Shown here piece after piece: positions 57,245 through 64,000 of a DNA stretch of 64,000 nucleotides (within the stretch, counting starts at the first letter, position 1; every line of letters begins with the position of its first letter). Location of the stretch: NCBI GenBank assembly GCA_963383645.1, contig OY726569.1, positions 81,388,627 through 81,452,626 on the forward strand, given 5' to 3'. The stretch is from Muscardinus avellanarius (lineage: Eukaryota > Chordata > Mammalia > Rodentia > Gliridae). Made by a program: the position numbers and the translations under genes. The notes below the pieces were generated by a model. The model was not told the origin of the DNA. It did not search any database and was given only the letters and a program-made list of their open reading frames with translations.

Positions 57245-57834
57245 TTGGCCTCTACTTTATTTTATTTTTTATTTAATATCTTTTTATTGGTGCATTGTAG
57301 TCAAACATCACAATGTTATACAAGACTTGTGAGGATATACAAGCACACATCATCCAATTAGCCTTTATCCAATCCCCATCCCATTCCCTCCCCGTCCCTC
57401 GATCCCATGCTTGATTTAGTGATTAACTTTGATATATTTGTTTAAGTACATCATGTGATTTAAAGAGATTCCATCTTCCCCCATTCCAACCCCTCTGATT
57501 GGTCACCTTAATTGCTCCTCCATAGGGCCCTTTCTTCAACTAGATTTTCTCCTATTACCCATTTCTTCCTAGTTTTTGCATATTAGGGAAAGCATTTGGT
57601 TTTTTAATTTCTGTGATATTTCTCTGTGTATGCCGCATTGCAGGTTCTGATCCCACTCTTGACGGCCCCGGTACCGGTACCGGCTGGGCCACCCAGCAGA
57701 CTCTGATCCAGCCTCGCTGGCTCTAGCACCGGCCTTGCCTCATAGCAGGCTCCGATCCTGGCCTTGTTGGCCCTGGTACCAGCCACACCGCTCAGCAGGC
57801 TCTGATCCCAGCCTTGGAGTTGGCCTCTACTTTA
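57245..57834 (-). mobile_element. 560-bp retroinsertion with 5' tandem repeats and 15-bp target duplication
   Basis: TTGGCCTCTACTTTA occurs at 57245-57259 and 57820-57834. Between them lies a minus-strand element. Its 3' end has CACCAATAAAAAG and an A-rich tail (57260-57285 as T-rich plus text). The body to about 57640 is AT-rich and unlike B1-dID. The 5' end (57645-57819) holds about 3.5 copies of a ~50-bp GC-rich unit containing (A/G)GG(C/T)TC(T/C)GATCC. The structure indicates L1-type retrotransposition. I do not recognise the family. Confidence 0.75.
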
Positions 57835-57959
57835 AACTCCTCCACACAGTGTGCCAGGTGGTCAGCCAACAAACAGTTGTTGAGCTGTACTTTTTGCTAG
57901 TTTCTACCCTCAGATTACTTACAGTCCCATGAGAACAATCCAATTAACATAGTGACCTT

Positions 57960-58035
57960 TTTTTGCACTGGGGATGGAACTCAGGGCCTCACACAGACAC
58001 ACGCGCTCTGCCCCTCAGCTACACCCCCAGCCCTG
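57960..58035 (-). mobile_element. ID-like fragment
   Basis: TTTTTTGCACTGGGGATGG...CTCAGCTACACCCCCAGCC is an ID-type arm in reverse with ID-like middle text, lacking a B1 head. Confidence 0.7.
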
Positions 58036-58232
58036 CCATCGTGTTTCTGAATCTGAATTATCCTTGCACAGTTTCTTCCTTTTTGGTTCTGAGGCCGCCT
58101 CATGATTCGATACTAGTGTGGCCTCCACCATTGTAAACGCCCTCCGAGGTCCTAGCAGAAGAGACTCCGTGGGACCTCCCTGCCCTTCTGCTAGGTCTAT
58201 GCCTAGCTAAAAATGATGAGTCTGATTCCTAG

Positions 58233-58697
58233 GAAAGTGGTTCTTTTTTTTTCAGTACTGGGGATGGAACCCAGGGGCATTCTACCTCCAAGCTACACCC
58301 CCAGCCCTACTTTTTTATTCTCTATTTGTGTGTGGGGGGGGGTACTGGGGTTCCTGGAAGCCCTTCTACCTCCGGGCTACACTCCCAGACCCATTTTATA
58401 TCTTTTATTTGGAAACAGGGTCTCTTAAGCCAGCGCGGCTGGCTGCGAACCTGCGGAATCCTCCTGTCTCCGCCTCCCAAGCGCGGGGATTACAAGCGTG
58501 CGCCACCACGCCCAGCTTGAAACCCTGTTTTAAAAATATAAGGCTTATTCTCTATTTTGAAACAGGGTCTCACTGAGTTGCAAAAGGCCTCACTAAGTAG
58601 CTGAGGTTGTCCGCAAACCGTGATCCTCCAGTCTCAGCCTCCCAGTGCTGGGATTGCAAGCATGCGCCACCACGCCAGGCTTGGGAGAGTGGTTCTT
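58233..58697 (-). mobile_element. SINE nested in SINE, with target duplication
   Basis: GAAAGTGGTTCTT (58233-58245) and GAGAGTGGTTCTT (58685-58697) flank a minus-strand B1-dID. It is split by a 'GGTTCCTGGAAGCCC' copy (about 58341-58517) preceded by TGTGTGTGGGGGGGG. Confidence 0.87.
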
Positions 58698-60319
58698 GAT
58701 GAAGCACGAGACTCTCTACCACATTTTGCGTGTGAGGAACCATCTGCCCATGGGGCGCATCTTTATGCAGCAGACTCCACAGCCACCTGCCTCCATGAGT
58801 TCTCCATTCCGGGTAGGAATCTGATGGTGGGATTTCAAGCAGACAGCCTGACTGGCAGAGACAGTGGGGGCCTGAGAGTGTGCACACCACCCAGCATCCC
58901 TGATAGCCTTTCAAGGGAAGTGTGGACAAGGGAGAGACAATCCTACCTTGCTGCAAGCCCCAAGCCCTGTAGACAAAGGCTGTGGGTACCACCACCCTTG
59001 TACCACCCAGGCAGCCTCTCCATCATCCCAAAACCTGGTCTCCAGGGACCCCTGCTCTGCCCACTCTCCAATCTCTCCAAGCCCAGCAAATCCCCTCTGC
59101 TCAGCAAAGGAGGCTCGGCTGGCTGCCTGTCATCCCCTGTGCCCCCCACAGCTCTGTTCTGGGCTGTCTTCCTGCCTCCACTCCTTGGTCCTCAGGCTGC
59201 TAGACCAGGGCGGTGCTGGGGAGGACCCATGGGCCAAGGGGAAGGGTGCCTTCCCCCTCCACCAGGGCTGGCTTAGCAGAGAGTCCTGCCAAGGAGGCCA
59301 GCCCGGGCAGCCTGCTCCCCCCACCCTGCTCCCAAACACACAGGCTTCCTCCCCTCTCCTCTGGCTCCCTCCTGCTGCCTCGGAGGGCTTGTGGCCACCT
59401 CTCGGAACCAGGCCTTGGGGGCCAGGAGCTGGTGAAAGTTCAAATGCATTTGCTCCTTTATAATACACCCCTGCACACTGGTACTCACATAGTACACAAT
59501 ACACATTCGTGCACATGGGGAAACAGGCATGCAGGTATACACATGTACACACATGTACACAGGTTCCAACTCTTCTCGGAATTGGACGGACGCAGTTTTC
59601 TCTAACACACCGCATTCCCGCTCTTGGAAAGTTTCTCACTTTCAGAGGCTCTCTCTGGGATTTGAACCGGGTAGTGCCTCATCTTCCAGTCCCACCGCAG
59701 CCTCCTGCTTCCTCCCCAGGGCCACCAGTTCCTCACACACCCCTCTGCGCTCTGCTCTCTCACTGTGCCTCCTGACTGCTCTACTCCACCTGCATGCAGA
59801 GCTCCTGTCCTTTTTAATGGCTGCATGCTATCCCACTGTGCAGCCGCACCATTATTTACGTAATGTGTCCTGGGTTGTTCCCAGCTGTTTCTAGCTCTTT
59901 ACTGCTGCCACCTATGGTTCTTTGGTTACTGTCCCTCCAGCCCTTCAGCCCACGGGGGTGGGGGGAGTGAGCTGCAGCCCGTCCCTCCCTCTGAAGATAG
60001 TCAGAGGGCCTCTGAAGACAGAGTGAAATCCTGCTGGGATCCCCCACCACAGCGGAGAAGCAGCTGGAATGGGCAATGGGGAGGGGAGAGGGGCCTGGCA
60101 GCCTGGGAGGAAGCTGAGGGGCAGCCAGGGGAGTCCCCGCCTTTGTGACTGGGGTCGGTTGGGTCCCATCGATGAGGAGAAGCCAGGGACTGGGTGCCCA
60201 GCGGGACAGCTGCCCGGCCTCAGAGTGGAGGAGCAGGCCTGGCTTTCCCGCTGAGTCATTCCCAGAGCTGCAGGGGGGGGCTCGCTGTGGAGGGAGGGAG
60301 CGAGGGAGAGGAAGGGAGA

Positions 60320-60338
60320 GACAGCTAGCACACAGGAG

Positions 60339-60386
<48 letters not shown>

Positions 60387-60491
60387 CCAGCTAGCACACA
60401 GGAGCTACACACACACACACCTCCAGCTAGCACACAGGAGCTATACACACACACACACACACACACACCCCTCCAGCTAGCACACAGGAGC

Positions 60492-60536
<45 letters not shown>

Positions 60537-60602
60537 CCAGCTAGCACACAGGAGCTACACACACACACACACACACACACACCTCCAGCTAGCACACAGG
60601 AG

Positions 60603-60636
<34 letters not shown>

Positions 60637-60690
60637 CAGCTAGCACACAGGAGCTATACACACACACACCTCCAGCTAGCACACAGGAGC

Positions 60691-60727
<37 letters not shown>

Positions 60728-60796
60728 CCAGCTAGCACACAGGAGCTACACACACACACACACACACACACACACCTCCAGCTAGCACACAGGAGC

Positions 60797-60835
<39 letters not shown>

Positions 60836-60904
60836 CTCCAGCTAGCACACCGGAGCTATACACACACACACACACACACACCCCTCCAGCTAGCACACAG
60901 GAGC

Positions 60905-60947
<43 letters not shown>

Positions 60948-61117
60948 CCAGCTAGCACACAGGAGCTATACACACACACACACACACACACATACACACA
61001 CCTCCAGCTAGCACAAGGAGCTATACACACACACACACACACACACCCCTCCAGCTAGCACACCGGAGCTATACACACACACACACACACACACCCCTCC
61101 AGCTAGCACACAGGAGC

Positions 61118-61154
<37 letters not shown>

Positions 61155-61173
61155 CCAGCTAGCACACAGGAGC

Positions 61174-61208
<35 letters not shown>

Positions 61209-61314
61209 CCAGCTAGCACACAGGAGCTACACACACACACACACACACACACACCCCTCCAGCTAGCACACAGGAGCTACACACACACACACCCCTCCAG
61301 CTAGCACACAGGAG

Positions 61315-61348
<34 letters not shown>

Positions 61349-61402
61349 TCAGCTAGCACACAGGAGCTACACACACACACGTCTCCAACTAGCACACAGG
61401 AG

Positions 61403-61443
<41 letters not shown>
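60320..61443. repeat. compound minisatellite: 22 copies of a ~22-bp unit separated by (CA)n
   Basis: A unit of the form CTCCAGCTAGCACACAGGAGCTAYA recurs 22 times by my count, each followed by 4 to about 20 CA dinucleotides. Period is about 37-61 bases. Variants include CACCGG for CACAGG (60850 and 61063 regions), a CACAAGG deletion (61013 region) and CTTCAG/CTCCAAC at the last two units. The first unit is joined to unique flank as GAGACAGCTAGC, so the unit probably derives from local single-copy sequence. Confidence 0.96.
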
Positions 61444-61446
<3 letters not shown>

Positions 61447-61948
61447 CTCTAGTTTAGCAGAGAGGGCTTTGTAAAAGCTGTGCAGAGGAAGGGCAGCTCC
61501 TGCCTGGTCCAGGCCCTGCCATTTCTCCACTACTTCTGACCCCACCCCACACCCTCTCCCTCCTAATCCTGCCCCAGGGCAACCCCAGGAAGGCCAGAAT
61601 AAGGTGCTTCGGAGGGTGGTGGGCAGCTCTGGGACAAGTGGCCTCCCTCTCCCCTCTGTCCTCACCCTGCACGTCCCCTCCCACCTCTGCTCTGATCCGA
61701 TGGAGCGGACAGGGTCAGACCCTGGTGCTGCTGCGGGCTGAGGGGCGGGTCCTGTGCAGAGGGGCTGCCCGAGCCGGCTTGGGTGGATGGAGGATGTCGT
61801 GTTGCCTCTCACAAAAGTACTCTCCATCTTAATGCACGACCCTGACGCCCAGCTGTTGCCCGGTCCTGCTCCATGCCCTCCCAGAGGTATTTCTGCTCCT
61901 AAGGCCCTGGTTTATGAAAAAGCCTGAGTGTGACAGGATTTAAGCAAG

Positions 61949-61949
<1 letters not shown>

Positions 61950-61996
<47 letters not shown>

Positions 61997-62178
61997 TACT
62001 GGGGATGGAACCAGGGGGCATTCTACCTCCAAGCTACACCCACAGCCCTATGTTATTACTTTATTTTGAAACAGGGTCTCACTATATTGCAAAGGGCCTC
62101 ACTAAGCAGATGAGGCTGTCCTCAGACCTGCGCTCCCAAATACTGGGATTACAAGCGTGCGCCACCACGCCCTGCTAG
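61950..62178 (-). mobile_element. (GT)n and B1-dID SINE
   Basis: (GT)n at 61951-61995 is followed by a minus-strand copy ending GCGTGCGCCACCACGCCCTG. Confidence 0.88.
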
Positions 62179-62312
62179 CAAGACGTGCTCTTGCTCTGTC
62201 CCTGTTTACAGCCTTCAGCTGTGCTTTGCCAATTATCCTCTTCTGTCCCTGGGCAAGATTCCTGGAAGGTTGACTAGCTTTCTGGTCATCTTTGGTTATT
62301 AAAGATCCAGGT

Positions 62313-62405
62313 TAGCCAGGCGTGGCGCACACTTGTAATCCCAGCATTTGGGTGGCTGAGACAGGATCATGGTTCTCAGGCACGATCCCCAATACCCCTC
62401 CCCCC
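62313..62405 (+). mobile_element. truncated B1-dID SINE
   Basis: Head AGCCAGGCGTGGCGCACACT to GACAGGATCATGGTT, then an abrupt jump to the end of a right arm (CACGATCCCCAATACCCC). Most of the middle is deleted. Confidence 0.75.
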
Positions 62406-63009
62406 ACAAATCCAGGTTAGTTTATCCAAATTAAAAAGTTAAATATCATATCTATTGCAGGCCCCTGTCCTGTGCCAGTCAGTGCTAGCAAGGCTGGGAA
62501 GGGAGGAAGGGGCTTCTGTTCCTGCTGTCCCTGTCTTCCATCTCCAGGACTGGACATTCATTGGGTGGGGAGGGGACAGGGCGAGAGCTGGAGGGTGACA
62601 GCACAGGTCTTGTTTTCTGGACCAGCACAGCCTGGCGATTGCTGCCTTTTGGGCAGCTTCCAAGTGGGGTGCACGTGGGTATTGTGGAGAGGGCCACTTG
62701 GCTTGACTCGCCCCAAACCTTCCCAGCCACCCAGAAGCCTCCTGATCCTGGAGGTGATGCTGAGACTCTGGACCAACTCCCTCCCCTATGTTTACTGCAC
62801 CCATGGGAGCACCTGTGCTCTTGGCTGGCCAGGCGGGGGGCACACAGGCCCCCACTGCTGCCTGTCACTCCTTGGCATCCCCACCTCCCACGGACCAAGG
62901 GTGCTGTCCTTCCCCTCACAGGCACCCACTGTCCGTGAGCAAGTCTCTAGCAGCCCAGCCCAACTTCCAGGAGGGAAGAGGAGAGCCAGGTGCACAGATC
63001 CCACATCTG

Positions 63010-63178
63010 GAAGTGCCCAAGGGCATTTTACCTCCGAGCCACACCCCCAGGACTGTTTATTTTTTATTTCGAGACAGGGTCTTGCCAAGTTGCTGAGGCT
63101 AGCCTCGAACCTGTGATCTTCCTGTCTCGGCCTCACAAGTACTAGGATTACAGGCATGTACCACCGGTACCCGGCTAA
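63010..63178 (-). mobile_element. B1-dID SINE (short right arm)
   Basis: A minus-strand copy from GGGCATTTTACCTCCGAGCC to CCACCGGTACCCGGCT. Confidence 0.82.
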
Positions 63179-63704
63179 TACTCTGCTGTTTTGAAATTCC
63201 TCATGATTTTTGAACAAGGGGCCACTCGCTGTCATGTCACCCTGGGCCCCCCAATCACACCGCCGTTCTTGCTTTTGCTGACGACTCTGAAGGTTCCAGT
63301 CTGCCTGCACATGGGAGGAGGGGTTCTGTGGCGGGGTTGCAGAGCTGGTATGGAGTCTGATGATGCCCCAGGAGGTGCTGCAATCCACAGTGCCATCCCT
63401 CTCTTAGAATGGGCAATGCCCGACACCCCGCCATCCCACTGTGGGCTCCAGTGGGTCACTGCCTCCTAGCAATAGGATCTGAGCTAATAACCATCCTTCT
63501 ACAAAAAAGTGGGCTCCTTTGGACATCCCAACCCTCGCAGTCCAAAACCAGAATGGTGCAGCTTCAGATCACGTGCTTTTGTGTTTACCATGATGACATT
63601 ATGTTGCACATATAGTTTTATGGCCTCCTTAACCCCCCCCACTTAATAGTACATTGTAAGCATATTTACATGTCTAAAATATTCATCTGCAATCTAATAT
63701 TTAG

Positions 63705-63860
63705 CCTGTTTCAGGTGCGTGCTGCTCCGTAACATATCACTCCAAAACCCAGTGGCTTAAAGCAATAGTGATTTCTTGCTTCTCACTAGTCTCTGGGCAG
63801 AGAAAGGAATCTGGTCTCTGGCTTCCCACTGGCCTGACGCTGGCCAGGTTATTGAACCTC
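63705..63860. repeat. old interspersed repeat fragment
   Basis: CTGCTCCGTAACATATCACT..AACCCAGTGGCTTAAAGCAATAG resembles a common mammalian repeat. Family not determined. Confidence 0.35.
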
Positions 63861-63915
63861 AGTGTCCTGGTCAGTTCTGTGTTACGGACGATGGCAGCAA
63901 TGTCCCTCTTACTAC

Positions 63916-63916
<1 letters not shown>

Positions 63917-63968
<52 letters not shown>

Positions 63969-64000
63969 CCCAGAAGGCATTCTACCTTTGAGCCACACCT
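63917..64000 (-). mobile_element. (GT)n and SINE right arm cut by window end
   Basis: (GT)n at 63917-63966 is followed by GAGCCCAGAAGGCATTCTACC..GAGCCACACC, the start of a minus-strand B1-dID that continues beyond the window. Confidence 0.85.

Larger units (their letters stand above)
45236..64000. other. non-coding region upstream of ZDHHC22
   Basis: No coding exon recognised. The next gene known from human synteny, TMEM63C, shows no coding exon here. 46.2-46.9, 47.7-48.8 and 49.6-51.7 kb are mainly unique sequence with MIR/L2 relics. 58.7-60.3 kb is unique and moderately GC-rich. 61.45-61.95 and 62.4-63.9 kb are unique except for SINE arms. The rest is covered by the repeat entries. Confidence 0.6.

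Noticed and set aside
56140..57332. Very long open frames (over 300 codons) encoding His/Thr/Pro or Cys/Val repeats
   Set aside because: They lie on the G/T array, where stop codons cannot occur on the C/A strand and are rare on the other. There is no non-repeat domain, start context or splice support.
57290..57600. Coding or regulatory exon of TMEM63C
   Set aside because: The stretch lies inside a retroinsertion with target duplications and has no open frame of note. No TMEM63C-like membrane segments were seen anywhere in 45-64 kb.
58620..59639. Plus- and minus-strand frames of 130-218 codons in unique GC-rich sequence
   Set aside because: No domain, no consistent splice sites, both strands equally open, and the first part begins in a SINE.
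60145..61827. Frames on the minisatellite reading repeated YSSCVLAGGVCVCV-type peptides
   Set aside because: A by-product of a conserved unit and CA spacers. Frames shift between units, and there is no promoter, exon or domain evidence.

Overview
The window is mammalian genomic DNA, most likely from a squirrel-family rodent (Sciuridae: ground squirrel, marmot or relative). The main evidence is a very dense load of one dimeric SINE. It has a B1/7SL-like left part and an ID/tRNA-like right part joined by an A-rich linker, which matches the B1-dID family known from squirrels, mountain beaver and dormice. Free ID elements and old MIR/L2 relics are also present. Two protein-coding genes are recognisable, in the order and orientation known from human 14q24.3: CIPC (+) and ZDHHC22 (-).

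Layout. 1-700 is a CpG-island promoter with Sp1, YY1, ETS, NRF1 and E-box motifs and a probable non-coding first exon. CIPC coding exons are 7749-7884, 12939-13105 and 18920-19813 (398 aa), followed by a 3'UTR of up to about 3 kb that carries two antisense SINEs. 22.9-34.3 kb is intergenic, with SINEs, MIR/L2 relics and a small CpG-rich patch near 28.1-28.7 kb. ZDHHC22 lies on the minus strand: main coding exon 43203-42664, last coding exon 36912-36647 (263 aa in total), a likely first exon and CpG island near 44.9-45.1 kb, and a probable 3'UTR reaching about 34.3 kb. 45-64 kb is non-coding. It is dominated by SINE clusters and three striking structures: a 755-bp pure G/T array (56379-57133), a 560-bp retroinsertion with a GC-rich tandem repeat at its 5' end and a perfect 15-bp target duplication (57245-57834), and a 1.1-kb compound minisatellite (about 60320-61443). 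I saw no TMEM63C coding exon, which is the next gene expected on the right.

Biology. CIPC is a vertebrate repressor of CLOCK:BMAL1. ZDHHC22 is a membrane protein S-acyltransferase. They are neighbours and nothing suggests they work in one pathway. No bacterial-type system, viral gene or novel protein family is visible. The observations most worth following are translational-control features (overlapping upstream frames in the CIPC leader, a start-stop codon pair just before the ZDHHC22 start), a NAGNAG acceptor in CIPC, repeated use of the same target sites and linkers by SINEs, and the unusual repeats at 56-61.5 kb. All calls are by eye, without alignment or transcript data.
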